In this document: positions 1 through 8,020 of the stretch, in pieces
How positions within the stretch are numbered: the stretch's first letter is position 1
Layout: every line of letters begins with the position of its first letter
Source of the DNA: Pseudomonas mangrovi
GTDB taxonomy: Bacteria > Pseudomonadota > Gammaproteobacteria > Pseudomonadales > Pseudomonadaceae
Assembly (NCBI RefSeq): GCF_003052585.1
Contig: NZ_QASN01000020.1
Coordinates: 124,001-188,000, forward strand
DNA length: 64,000 bases
Direction: 5' to 3'
Translations under genes and position numbers: made by a program
Notes under the pieces: generated by a model
The model's database searches: none
Seen by the model: the letters and a program-made list of their open reading frames with translations, nothing else
Told to the model about the DNA's origin: nothing

Positions 1-362
1 ACGCGCTGCCGCAGGACTCCGCGTTCGCCATTATCGAAAAAATCGCCAAGATTCTGTCGCCGTATGAGAACCCGATCCAGGTCGAAGGGTTCACCGATAA
101 TCTCCCCATCAATACCGCCCAATACCCGACCAACTGGGAACTCTCATCTGCGCGTGCGGCGAGCATCGTGCGCATGCTGGCGATGGATGGCGTGAGCCCG
201 CGGCGGCTGGCGGCGGTCGGTTATGGTGAGTTCCAGCCGATTGCCGATAACGCCAGCGCTGAAGGGCGAGCGACGAATCGCAGGGTGGTATTGGTCGTCT
301 CGCGCAATCTTGACGTGCGCCGCAGTGCCAACCCTGCCTCGCGCGCGGCTAGCGGACAATGA
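1..362 (+). CDS. motD: Flagellar motor stator protein MotD, C-terminal part (5' end outside window)
   Basis: The reading frame is open from the window edge (first whole codon at position 3) to a TGA at 360-362 and encodes the C-terminal OmpA/MotB-type peptidoglycan-binding domain. Visible are the segment VEGFTDN, the helix LSSARAASIVRML and the block GYGEFQPIADNASAEGR-NRRV, which are the hallmark of OmpA-like domains. In Pseudomonas the MotC/MotD stator pair lies directly upstream of the same parA-cheW genes seen here, which separates it from a generic OmpA protein. The N-terminal membrane segment is not in the window. It anchors the stator to the cell wall in the periplasm. Confidence 0.85.
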   Translation, partial: ALPQDSAFAIIEKIAKILSPYENPIQVEGFTDNLPINTAQYPTNWELSSARAASIVRMLAMDGVSPRRLAAVGYGEFQPIADNASAEGRATNRRVVLVVSRNLDVRRSANPASRAASGQ

Positions 363-507
363 GCATGGCGCTGGCATGCAACCTGCAGAGGCGCCTGTTC
401 AGCAGACGCCGCCGTCAGGGATGCGTCGTTCACATTTCACGCGCCTCGAATTGCCGAGACGCGGCATCGGGCTGGTTGCGCAGCAGCGTACCGCGAGGAT
501 TGAGAGC

Positions 508-1293
508 ATGAGAGTCTGGGCAGTCGCCAATCAGAAGGGCGGTGTCGGCAAGACCACCACGAGCATTGCACTGGCGGGTCTGTTGGCAGACGCTGGCAAA
601 CGTGTGCTGCTCGTCGATCTCGATCCGCATGGTTCGATGACCAGCTATTTCGGGCATGATCCCGACAGCCTCGAGCACGGTGTTTTCGACCTTTTTCAGC
701 ATCAGGGCGAGGTCCCTAGCGGGCTGCCCCGACAGCTGCTGGTCAAGACCAGTCACGAACGCATCCATCTGCTTCCTGCCAGTACGGTGCTGGCCACGCT
801 GGAGCGGCAGTCGCCGGGCCAGAGTGGGTTGGGACTGGTCGTTGCCAAAGCGCTGGCGCAGCTCTGGCAGGATTTCGACCACGCGATAATCGACAGTCCG
901 CCACTGCTTGGCGTGCTCATGGTCAACGCGCTGGCTGCCAGTCAGCATCTGGTCATCCCGGTGCAGACCGAGTTTCTCGCGGTCAAGGGACTTGAACGGA
1001 TGGTCAGTACACTGGCGATGATCAACCGCTCCCGACGCCAGGCGTTGCCCTATACCATAGTGCCGACCCTGTTCGACCGTCGGACCCAGGCTTCCATGTC
1101 CACGCTGCGGCTGCTGCGCAGCAGCTATCCCGAGCATCTCTGGCCCGCCTACGTGCCGGTCGACACCCGTCTGCGCGATGCGAGTCGGGCAGGGCAGGTG
1201 CCGTCGCAGTTCGATGGCGGCAGTCGTGGTGTTCTGGCGTATCGTGCCCTGCTCAAGCACCTGCTCGGCCAGCAGGCCGCGCAGGTTGCCTGA
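508..1293 (+). CDS. ParA-family ATPase of the chemotaxis locus (ParC-like)
   Basis: A 261-residue MinD/ParA ATPase. The deviant Walker A motif KGGVGKTT begins at residue 10, followed by LLVDLDPHG (Walker A') and the DSPP segment of Walker B. The ATG at 508 is chosen over an open upstream extension because the conserved protein starts at MRVWAVANQKGG; the extension is proline-rich and unlike the family. Homologues in this position (between motD and the CheW-domain genes) place chemosensory arrays at the cell pole, as shown for ParC of Vibrio. Polar localisation here is inferred from family and context. It is followed 63 bases later by the ParP-like gene. Confidence 0.88.
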   Translation: MRVWAVANQKGGVGKTTTSIALAGLLADAGKRVLLVDLDPHGSMTSYFGHDPDSLEHGVFDLFQHQGEVPSGLPRQLLVKTSHERIHLLPASTVLATLERQSPGQSGLGLVVAKALAQLWQDFDHAIIDSPPLLGVLMVNALAASQHLVIPVQTEFLAVKGLERMVSTLAMINRSRRQALPYTIVPTLFDRRTQASMSTLRLLRSSYPEHLWPAYVPVDTRLRDASRAGQVPSQFDGGSRGVLAYRALLKHLLGQQAAQVA

Positions 1294-1356
1294 GGATTCA
1301 AGTAGAGCGGCGCTGCTGCCGATAATTCACGCAATGCATTTCATCGAGTCAACCAA

Positions 1357-2166
1357 ATGAGCCGCAGTACCCTCAGTGAAACCCGTCCGCAACAGGCGCT
1401 CCAGAGCTATCTGGACGCGCTGTTGCAGGACGCGTTCAGCGATCTGCAGGGTACTGTCGCCGCGGAGATGGACGAATTTCAGCGCGCGGTGCTCGAGGAG
1501 CAGCAGCGCGACGCGCGTAGCAGCGCGCGTCTGCTGCAGGAGTTGCCGACGGCGCAGCCGCGAGTTCTGAAGACCATCAGTGCGCCGATGCCGGTAGAGG
1601 CGCCGCCGGTGCAGCCGGTCGTTGCGCCGGCCCCTGTTGCCGCCGAGGTCCGCATTGCCGAAGTGGTGCCTGCCGAGCCCGTCGTGCCGGTGCAAGCACC
1701 GGTCCAGGCGCAACCGGACTGGTCCAGGCAGCCATTCGAGTGCCTGTTGTTCGATGTCGCCGGACTCACCCTCGCGGTACCGCTGGTCAGTCTGGGTACC
1801 ATCTATCCGCTGGAGGGGCATGAGCTCACTCCGTTGTTCGGTCAGCCGGACTGGTTTCTCGGGCTTCTGCCTTGCCAGTCCGGCAATCTGCGCGTTCTGG
1901 ATACCGCGCGCTGGGTTCTCGCCGACCGCTATCGGGAAGAGTTTCGCGAGGGGCTGCAGTACGTGATTTCGGTGGAAGGCTTCGAGTGGGGGCTGGCAGT
2001 GCATCAGGTCAATCGCTCGATCCGGCTTGATCCTTCCGAGGTCAAGTGGCGTGGAGAACGCAGTCAGCGCCCCTGGCTGGCTGGGACCGTGATAGAACAC
2101 ATGTGCGCATTGCTCGACGTCAGGGCGCTGGCCGAACTGATCGCCAAGGGTGCGCGCCGCGCCTGA
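1357..2166 (+). CDS. CheW-domain protein, ParP-like partner of the ParA ATPase
   Basis: A 269-residue protein with three parts: a charged N-terminal region (about 1-65), an Ala/Pro/Val-rich linker (about 68-125) and a C-terminal CheW-like domain (about 130-265) containing CLLFDVAGLTLAVPLVSLGTI. In Vibrio, ParP has this build: the N-terminal part contacts the ParA-like ATPase and the C-terminal domain enters the CheA array. The gene sits directly between the ParA and CheW genes, as expected. The low-complexity linker makes the N-terminal half poorly conserved and hard to align. Function is inferred from architecture and neighbourhood. Confidence 0.8.
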   Translation: MSRSTLSETRPQQALQSYLDALLQDAFSDLQGTVAAEMDEFQRAVLEEQQRDARSSARLLQELPTAQPRVLKTISAPMPVEAPPVQPVVAPAPVAAEVRIAEVVPAEPVVPVQAPVQAQPDWSRQPFECLLFDVAGLTLAVPLVSLGTIYPLEGHELTPLFGQPDWFLGLLPCQSGNLRVLDTARWVLADRYREEFREGLQYVISVEGFEWGLAVHQVNRSIRLDPSEVKWRGERSQRPWLAGTVIEHMCALLDVRALAELIAKGARRA

Positions 2167-2260
2167 GGTTGCATGCGCTGGCGCGAGCCGGCGCTATAGT
2201 GATAACGACGGGATATTCCCGCAAATGCCGCGCGTTGCGGTTTTATGACGAGGCTGGGAC

Positions 2261-2740
2261 ATGAAGAACAAGTCAGCACAGGGTGCCGAGGATCCGATCC
2301 TTCAGTGGGTCACCTTCCGACTCGACAATGAAACCTACGGGATCAATGTCATGCAGGTGCAGGAAGTCCTGCGCTACACCGAGATCGCGCCGGTGCCCGG
2401 AGCGCCCAGTTATGTTCTGGGAATCATCAATCTGCGCGGCAACGTGGTGACGGTGATCGACACGCGCCAGCGATTCGGTCTGGACTCGGCCGCCGTGACC
2501 GACAACACCCGCATCGTCATCATCGAGGCGGACAAGCAGGTGGTCGGGATCATGGTCGACAGCGTCGCTGAGGTCGTCTACTTGCGCCAGTCGGAAATCG
2601 AAACCGCGCCGAATGTCGGCAACGACGAGTCGGCCAAGTTCATCCAGGGCGTGTGCAACAAGAACGGCGAGCTGCTCATCCTGGTCGAGCTGGACAAGAT
2701 GATGAGCGAAGAGGAATGGTCGGAGTTGGAGAGCATCTGA
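2261..2740 (+). CDS. cheW: Chemotaxis coupling protein CheW
   Basis: A 159-residue, single-domain CheW. Diagnostic segments are FRLDNETYGINVMQVQEVLRY near the start and the INLRGNVVTVIDTR motif around residues 65-78. CheW links CheA to the receptors in the cytoplasmic array. It follows the ParP-like gene in the flagellar locus and precedes a DUF2802 gene by 3 bases, so the two are probably cotranscribed. It belongs to the flagellar system; the cheW at 39529-40035 belongs to the separate che operon. Confidence 0.93.
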   Translation: MKNKSAQGAEDPILQWVTFRLDNETYGINVMQVQEVLRYTEIAPVPGAPSYVLGIINLRGNVVTVIDTRQRFGLDSAAVTDNTRIVIIEADKQVVGIMVDSVAEVVYLRQSEIETAPNVGNDESAKFIQGVCNKNGELLILVELDKMMSEEEWSELESI

Positions 2741-2743
2741 GTC

Positions 2744-3154
2744 ATGCTCGATCTGGCAGCGATTCTGCTTGGAGTACTTTGCGTCCTCTGTCTGCTGCAG
2801 ACGGCGTTCTGTTTCTGGCTGTCTTCCAATCAGCGCCGTCAGGCGCTGCTGCAGGCCGAGCGGGATGCCGCCAGGGATCAGCGTATTCGCGAGCTGGCCA
2901 AGCGTCTCGATGCCTATCTGACCGGCAGCATCCGCATGGGCGAAGAGCTGCAGGAAGTGCGGCGCACCGTGGCGCCGCTGCCGGACAAGCTTAGTCAGAT
3001 GGAGCAGCGTGATCCTTCCAGTCTGTCGTTCACCCAGGCCGCGCGGCTGGTCGGAATGGGTGCCAGTGTCGACGATCTAACCCAGTCCTGCGGACTGAGT
3101 CGAGCCGAGGCGGAGCTGGTCGCCAAACTCAATCAGAGCAAGCAGCGTTCCTGA
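2744..3154 (+). CDS. DUF2802 membrane-anchored coiled-coil protein
   Basis: A 136-residue protein with one N-terminal membrane segment (about residues 3-24, LAAILLGVLCVLCLLQTAFCFW). A charged helix likely to form a coiled coil follows (about 27-85), then a C-terminal helix-turn-helix-like segment (about 95-132: AARLVGMGASVDDLTQSCGLSRAEAELVAKL). Proteins of this type (DUF2802) are regularly found after cheW in pseudomonad flagellar/chemotaxis loci. Function is unknown. It starts 3 bases after the cheW stop, so it is very likely in the same operon, and it is the last plus-strand gene before a convergent pair. Confidence 0.75.
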   Translation: MLDLAAILLGVLCVLCLLQTAFCFWLSSNQRRQALLQAERDAARDQRIRELAKRLDAYLTGSIRMGEELQEVRRTVAPLPDKLSQMEQRDPSSLSFTQAARLVGMGASVDDLTQSCGLSRAEAELVAKLNQSKQRS

Positions 3155-3192
3155 ATCCGCTCTGCCGAGTCTTGCGGCTGTTCGAGACGGGG

Positions 3193-3546
3193 CTACTCCC
3201 GTGCTCTGCTCCTTCGCGGACTCTCGAGCAGGGGTAGCGGTGGCGCTACCTCCCGCTCTCCCTCCTGCTGCTCGAACCCTGCAGGCGCCTTGCCTTTGAG
3301 GTGCCAGGCAAAGGCGATGATCTCGGCGATGGTCCGGTAGAGCGCCTCGGGAATGGCATCCCCCAACTCCAGTCGCGCCAGCAGCTTGACCAGTTCGGCG
3401 TTCTCGTAGATCGGTACTTCGTATTCGCGGGCGATGGCCAGGATTGCCTCGGCCAGCTCGTCGTCACCCTTTGCTGTCACAGCTGGCGCGCTGCGGCCAT
3501 CGTAGCTGAGCGCGATCGCCTGGCGTGGTGGTGCCTTTCTCTTCAT
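3193..3546 (-). CDS. Orphan FlhB C-terminal domain protein (FlhB-CC / EscU-YscU type)
   Basis: A 117-residue protein that aligns with only the cytoplasmic C-terminal fragment of the flagellar export switch protein FlhB. It shows ALSYDGRSAPAVTAKG, then EVPIYENAELVKLLARLELGDAIPEALYRTIAEIIAFAWHLKGK. Full FlhB has four membrane helices and an NPTH autocleavage site before this part; both are absent, and the protein starts roughly where the cleaved fragment would. Similar stand-alone proteins are known as FhlB or YlqH types. Its start overlaps the stop of the FliK-like gene by four bases, so the two are translated together. It may act in a substrate-switch interaction with that protein; this is inferred. 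Confidence 0.85.
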   Translation of the reverse strand: MKRKAPPRQAIALSYDGRSAPAVTAKGDDELAEAILAIAREYEVPIYENAELVKLLARLELGDAIPEALYRTIAEIIAFAWHLKGKAPAGFEQQEGEREVAPPLPLLESPRRSRARE

Positions 3547-5078
3547 GCGGTTTCGTCCACCCAGCGCTGTTCAAGTCCTGTGCGCGGGCCGCGTGGCGGC
3601 ATCCCCTGACGGCAGGCCAGCTCGCCTACTTCCAGGCCGCTGGCCTGCAGTCGCTCGCGCAGGTGGGTCAGTTCGTGACTGATGAGCGCGGCGGTTTCGC
3701 CGCGTTCGGCCCAGAACTGGCTGGAGAGACTTCCGCGCAGCAACTGTGCCTGCACCTGCAGCGGTCCCAGAGGGTCCAGATCGAAGGCCAGGTCCACCCG
3801 CCAGAGCGTTTCGCTTTGTTCCCTGCGTTCCTTGTCCGGCTGTTCTTCCGACTGGACCTTGAGTTGCAGGGCAACCATCTGCTGCTGGTCGCGCATCGGG
3901 ATTTCCATCTGCCAGGTCGTCAGCAGATTGCCTTCGGCGGTGGTCTGGGTCTGCGCCAGGCTCGACAACTGATGAGTCTGCAGTCTCGATATCGCCGCTG
4001 CGGCGAGCTTGAGCAGGGTTTCCAGATCAGCTTCGCCGTCGAGCGAGTTCAGCAGGCGTGACGGCAGAGGAAAGCTTGCCGCCTGCTGACGCTGCTGGCC
4101 GAGCGCTTCCCGTAGCAGAGCGGGCAGGGCGAGGGCGACGTTCTGAGCACTGGCACTGGCGGTTGGCAGCGCACCGGGCAGGTTGGGTAGCAACTGGCCG
4201 ACCAGGCGCAGCAGATTGGCCTTGAGGTCGGTGGTCAGGGCCGCGGTCTGTCCTGCCAGTAGCTTGGCTTCGAGCAGGCCGCCGCTGTCGGACATGGCCT
4301 GGGCCAGCCCTTTTGCGGTGCTCAACTGGGTCGCCTCAGGGAGCCCGGCGAGCAGACGCTCGATGGCTCCGCGCAAGCCCTCGGGCAGATTGCCGCCGCC
4401 GCGTATGTTCTGCATCAGACCGAACAGCCCCTCAAGCGAGCCTTGGCGTGCGGACTGACCGGAAAGCTGATGATTGAGCTCCAGCAGGTCCAGGCGGTTG
4501 CCCAGCGGTATGAAGGACAGCGTCTGATGGCCCTGCACCTGAGCGCTGACCAGGCTGCCGGAGGGCAATTGCAGTGGTGTCTCGATGGTCAGCTGCTTGC
4601 CTGCCAGGGGCGTGTTCAGCAAGGTCAGAATTACCTGCTGGACAGTCTGGCCGGCCTTGAGCTGGGCAATGGTCTGACTCGACTCTACCTTGCCTTGCAG
4701 CAACGTACCGATAGGCACCTGCTGCAGGTCGATACTGGTCAGCGGCATACCGCCAGACTTGCCCTGGGGCTGCAGTGCGGCTAGCAGGCGGGTGTCGGAA
4801 AGAGCGGTGACTAGCAATGCGCTGCCCTGATCCACCGGCTTGTTGCTGCTTGCCGTGAGGCTGGCCTGGCGACCGTTGTCCAGGGTCAGGCGCAGGAGCA
4901 GCTGGAACTGCTGCGCCTGCTCGCGAATGGCGACCACTTCGGCGCGTGCGGTCTCTCCCGAGGACAACAGTCCGTCCAGCGGCTGGAGCAGTTTGAGTGC
5001 CATTTCCACGGGTGCGACAACCGGTCGCGCTGGCGCGGAAGGCGGTGTTGCGGGGCGCGCGCTGCTGATTTCGGCCAT
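3543..5078 (-). CDS. FliK-like flagellar hook-length control domain protein
   Basis: A 511-residue protein, mostly low-complexity Gln/Leu/Ala-rich sequence. The C-terminal domain (about residues 385-490) resembles the FliK/Flg_hook domain: LDLDPLGPLQVQAQLLRG, then FWAERGETAALISHELTHLRERL and a Leu/Gly strand. In FliK this domain binds FlhB-C and ends export of hook subunits. Here it is translationally coupled to a stand-alone FlhB-C domain, which supports an interaction. The canonical fliK of a pseudomonad lies in another flagellar cluster, so this is probably a paralogue; its role is unknown. The N-terminal two thirds show no domain I recognise. Confidence 0.7.
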   Translation of the reverse strand: MAEISSARPATPPSAPARPVVAPVEMALKLLQPLDGLLSSGETARAEVVAIREQAQQFQLLLRLTLDNGRQASLTASSNKPVDQGSALLVTALSDTRLLAALQPQGKSGGMPLTSIDLQQVPIGTLLQGKVESSQTIAQLKAGQTVQQVILTLLNTPLAGKQLTIETPLQLPSGSLVSAQVQGHQTLSFIPLGNRLDLLELNHQLSGQSARQGSLEGLFGLMQNIRGGGNLPEGLRGAIERLLAGLPEATQLSTAKGLAQAMSDSGGLLEAKLLAGQTAALTTDLKANLLRLVGQLLPNLPGALPTASASAQNVALALPALLREALGQQRQQAASFPLPSRLLNSLDGEADLETLLKLAAAAISRLQTHQLSSLAQTQTTAEGNLLTTWQMEIPMRDQQQMVALQLKVQSEEQPDKERREQSETLWRVDLAFDLDPLGPLQVQAQLLRGSLSSQFWAERGETAALISHELTHLRERLQASGLEVGELACRQGMPPRGPRTGLEQRWVDETA

Positions 5079-5105
5079 GCTTACAACCTGTCGAAAACGC
5101 CCCGC

Positions 5106-5132
5106 TTGAGGCGTGAACTGGGCATGTATAAT
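5106..5132 (+). promoter_or_regulatory. Possible sigma-70 promoter for the ccm operon
   Basis: A perfect TATAAT lies at 5127-5132 with TTGAGG at 5106-5111, a spacing of 15 bases, somewhat short. It is in the 142-base gap between the divergent FliK-like and ccmA genes and points towards ccmA. Prediction by eye only. Confidence 0.35.
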
Positions 5133-5220
5133 GCCGCCCCAATCGGTTCGGCCCTGATTTCAACTGCGTCAGTATAGCGGCCAGCCACCTCCGGACTTGA
5201 ACCTTCCCAGCAGGTAGCTT

Positions 5221-5856
5221 TTGATCAGCCCCGTCCTTGAAACCCAGGCGCTAAGTTGCGAAAGAGATTGGCGCATGCTCTTCGAGGGGCTCGATCTTCA
5301 GCTCTGTGCCGGCGAAATGTTGCAGGTCGCCGGGCCCAACGGCAGCGGCAAGACCAGCCTGTTGCGCCTTCTTTGCGGGCTGATGCAGCCGACCTCGGGC
5401 GAGATCCTGCTGCAGGGCGTCGCGCTGACGCGCCAGCGTGACGAGCTGGCCCGTCGTATGCTCTGGATCGGGCACGCGGCGGGCATCAAGGGGCTGCTGA
5501 CTGCCGAGGAAAATCTCGCCTGGCTGTGCGCGCTGCATCGTCCGGCAAGCCTGGAAGACATACGTGCCGCGCTGGCCGCTGTCGGCCTGCGGGGGTTCGA
5601 GGATGTGCCCTGTCATACCCTGTCTGCCGGTCAGCAGCGGCGCGTGGCGCTGGCCCGCCTGCATCTCGACCCGCCGCCGTTGTGGATACTCGACGAGCCA
5701 TTCACCGCCCTGGACAAGCAGGGCGTGGCGGAGCTGGAGCGACATCTGGCCGATCACTGCGAGGCCGGCGGCCTGGTGGTACTGACCACCCATCACAGCC
5801 TGGCGCACCTGCCGGCCGGTTATCGCGAACTTGATCTGGGGCAGCGCCGGGCATGA
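5221..5856 (+). CDS. ccmA: Heme exporter ATP-binding protein CcmA
   Basis: The ABC ATPase of the CcmABCD complex, 211 residues. Walker A is GPNGSGKTS (38-46), the signature is LSAGQQRR and Walker B is LWILDEP. With CcmB it hydrolyses ATP to release the heme-loaded chaperone CcmE from CcmC at the inner membrane. The start is TTG at 5221, supported by AGGT five bases upstream; an internal ATG at 5275 would remove conserved N-terminal strand residues. The stop overlaps the ccmB start by four bases. It opens a nine-gene ccmABCDEFGHI cluster. Confidence 0.93.
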   Translation: MISPVLETQALSCERDWRMLFEGLDLQLCAGEMLQVAGPNGSGKTSLLRLLCGLMQPTSGEILLQGVALTRQRDELARRMLWIGHAAGIKGLLTAEENLAWLCALHRPASLEDIRAALAAVGLRGFEDVPCHTLSAGQQRRVALARLHLDPPPLWILDEPFTALDKQGVAELERHLADHCEAGGLVVLTTHHSLAHLPAGYRELDLGQRRA

Positions 5857-6524
5857 GCAACGTCTTTACTCTGCTGCTCGTGCGCGAGGCGCGTCTGCTG
5901 TTTCGCCGGCCTGCGGAACTGGCCAATCCACTGGTGTTCTTCGCCGTGGTGATCGCTCTGTTTCCGCTGGCCGTAGGTCCCGAGAGCCAGCAGTTGCGCA
6001 ATCTCTCGCCGGGGTTGTTGTGGGTTGCCGCCTTGCTTGCGGTGCTGTTGTCGCTCGATGGTCTGTTCCGCAGCGACTTCGAGGATGGCTCGCTGGAACA
6101 ATGGGTGGTTTCGCCTCATCCGTTGTCCCTGCTGGTCCTGGCCAAGGTGGTTGCGCACTGGCTGTTCAGCGGTCTGGCACTGGTGCTGCTGTCGCCCCTG
6201 CTGGCACTGATGCTGGGGCTGCCGGCGCACTGCGTGCCGGTCCTGCTGGTGTCGCTGCTGCTCGGTACGCCGGTGCTGAGCCTGCTCGGAGCAGTCGGGG
6301 CGGCGCTGACGGTAGGACTCAAGCGCGGCGGGTTGCTGCTGGCGCTGCTGATCCTGCCGCTGTACATACCGGTACTGATTCTGGGAACCGGCGCCCTGCA
6401 GGCCAGCCTGCAGGGGCTGCCTGCAGCGGGACAGCTGCTGTGGATGGCCAGTCTGACTGCCCTGGCAGTGACGCTGGCGCCCTTTGCGATTGCCGCCGGG
6501 CTGAAGATCAGCATCGGCGAATGA
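5853..6524 (+). CDS. ccmB: Heme exporter membrane protein CcmB
   Basis: A 223-residue, very hydrophobic protein with about six membrane segments, the size and pattern of CcmB. It is the membrane partner of CcmA in the inner-membrane complex that drives release of holo-CcmE during System I cytochrome c maturation. It is translationally coupled to ccmA by a four-base overlap. A gap of 100 bases to ccmC, unusual within an otherwise tightly packed operon, holds no gene I can support. Confidence 0.93.
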   Translation: MSNVFTLLLVREARLLFRRPAELANPLVFFAVVIALFPLAVGPESQQLRNLSPGLLWVAALLAVLLSLDGLFRSDFEDGSLEQWVVSPHPLSLLVLAKVVAHWLFSGLALVLLSPLLALMLGLPAHCVPVLLVSLLLGTPVLSLLGAVGAALTVGLKRGGLLLALLILPLYIPVLILGTGALQASLQGLPAAGQLLWMASLTALAVTLAPFAIAAGLKISIGE

Positions 6525-6624
6525 CGGATCTGGAGCTCATGAGTAGCGAGAACACGATGAAGTCTGTAGGCGAGTGCCGCGTGCATCTCGGCCGGTTGTG
6601 GCGCTGCAGCGGAGACCTGGGCCT

Positions 6625-7380
6625 ATGAACTGGACCTGGTTCCACAAGTGGGGTTCGCCCAAGTGGTTCTACGAGATGAGCGGCCGCTGGCTGCCCTGGC
6701 TTGGCGTGGCAGCCATTCTGCTGCTGGCGGTCGGCCTGGCCTGGGGTCTGGCGTTCGCGCCGCCGGAAAAATACCAGCTGGACAGCTACCGGATCATCTA
6801 CATCCACGTGCCGGCAGCCTTCCTGGCGCAAAGCTGCTACCTGCTGATGGCGATTGCCGGGGTCGTCAGCCTGGTGTGGAAGATGAAACTGGCTGACGTC
6901 GCCCTGCAGCAGGCAGCGCCCATCGGCGCCTGGCTGTGCTTCGTCTCGCTGGTGTCGGGCGCGATCTGGGGCAAGCCGACCTGGGGCACCTACTGGATCT
7001 GGGATGCGCGGCTGACCTCGATGCTGATCCTGCTGTTTCTCTACTTCGGCGTCATTGCGCTGGGCAACGCGATCAGCAATCGCGACAGCGCCGCCAAGGC
7101 CTGTGCCGTGCTGGCGCTGGTTGGCGCGGTGAACATCCCGATCATCAAGTACTCGGTGGAGTTCTGGAACACATTGCACCAGCCCGCCACCTTCACCGTC
7201 ACCGGCAAGGCCAGCATGAGCGCAGACATGTGGCTGCCGCTGCTGATTTCGGTGCTGGGATTCTACTGTTTCTTCGCCACGGTGCTGTTGATGCGCATGC
7301 GCCTGGAAGTGTTGCGTCGCGAGTCGCGGGCCAGCTGGGTCAAAGCTGAAGTGGCGCGCCTGAGCGGGGGTAATCGCTGA
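6625..7380 (+). CDS. ccmC: Heme-handling protein CcmC
   Basis: A 251-residue membrane protein with about six membrane segments and the tryptophan-rich WWD-type loop [18 protein letters not shown] that binds heme on the periplasmic side. CcmC loads heme onto CcmE. The start at 6625 ([18 protein letters not shown]) matches the family; a longer in-frame start at 6574 would add 17 residues with no family resemblance. The stop overlaps the ATG of ccmD by one base. It is part of the CcmABCD complex. Confidence 0.94.
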   Translation: MNWTWFHKWGSPKWFYEMSGRWLPWLGVAAILLLAVGLAWGLAFAPPEKYQLDSYRIIYIHVPAAFLAQSCYLLMAIAGVVSLVWKMKLADVALQQAAPIGAWLCFVSLVSGAIWGKPTWGTYWIWDARLTSMLILLFLYFGVIALGNAISNRDSAAKACAVLALVGAVNIPIIKYSVEFWNTLHQPATFTVTGKASMSADMWLPLLISVLGFYCFFATVLLMRMRLEVLRRESRASWVKAEVARLSGGNR

Positions 7381-7556
7381 TGTATTTCGAATCCTTCGCC
7401 GAGTTCGTCGCCATGGGCAAACACGGCGCCTATGTCTGGTCGGCCTATGGCATCACGCTGGCGGTACTCGCGTTGAATGTTGTCCTGCCGATCCTGGCGC
7501 GGCGGCGTTACCTGAAAGATGAGGCGCGTCGTTTGCGCCGGGAGGAAGTGAAGTGA
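7380..7556 (+). CDS. ccmD: Heme exporter small subunit CcmD
   Basis: A 58-residue protein beginning [20 protein letters not shown]. It has one membrane helix (about 19-42, ending in ARRRY) and a basic, charged C-terminal tail ([12 protein letters not shown]), the standard build of CcmD. It helps release heme-loaded CcmE from the CcmABC complex. Its ATG shares a base with the ccmC stop and its stop overlaps the ccmE start. Position, size and topology together make the assignment firm despite weak sequence conservation in this family. Confidence 0.92.
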   Translation: MYFESFAEFVAMGKHGAYVWSAYGITLAVLALNVVLPILARRRYLKDEARRLRREEVK

Positions 7557-8020
7557 ATCCGGTCCGCAAGAAACGCCTGATGATTGTCCTGGCCATCCTG
7601 GCCGGCACCGGGATCGCTGTCGCCCTGGCGCTCACCGCGCTGCAGCAGAACATCAATCTGTTCTACACCCCGACCCAGATCGCCGCCGGCGAGGCGCCGC
7701 AGGACGCGCGCATTCGGGCGGGCGGGCTGGTCAAGGAAGGTTCGGTCAAGCGCTCGACGGATTCGCTGCTGGTCGACTTCGTCGTCACCGACGGTGCCGC
7801 CGAGGTGACGATTCGCTTCCAGGGCATTCTTCCGGACCTGTTCCGCGAAGGGCAGGGAATTGTTGCGCTGGGCAAGCTGGATGGCGAAGGCGTGCTGCTG
7901 GCGGACGAGGTGCTGGCCAAACATGACGAGAACTACATGCCGCCCGAGGTGACTCAGGCGCTGGAGCAGAGCGGCATGATGAAGCACTACGAGGACGGCA
8001 AGCAGGGGAGCAAGCAATGA
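7553..8020 (+). CDS. ccmE: Periplasmic heme chaperone CcmE
   Basis: A 155-residue protein with an N-terminal membrane anchor (about 9-30) and a periplasmic OB-fold domain. The conserved heme-attachment motif [11 protein letters not shown] is present, with covalent His124 and ligand Tyr128. CcmE carries heme from CcmC to the CcmF ligase. The start is GTG at 7553, overlapping the ccmD stop; the basic stretch NPVRKKRLM that follows is typical. The stop overlaps ccmF by four bases. Confidence 0.95.
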   Translation: MNPVRKKRLMIVLAILAGTGIAVALALTALQQNINLFYTPTQIAAGEAPQDARIRAGGLVKEGSVKRSTDSLLVDFVVTDGAAEVTIRFQGILPDLFREGQGIVALGKLDGEGVLLADEVLAKHDENYMPPEVTQALEQSGMMKHYEDGKQGSKQ

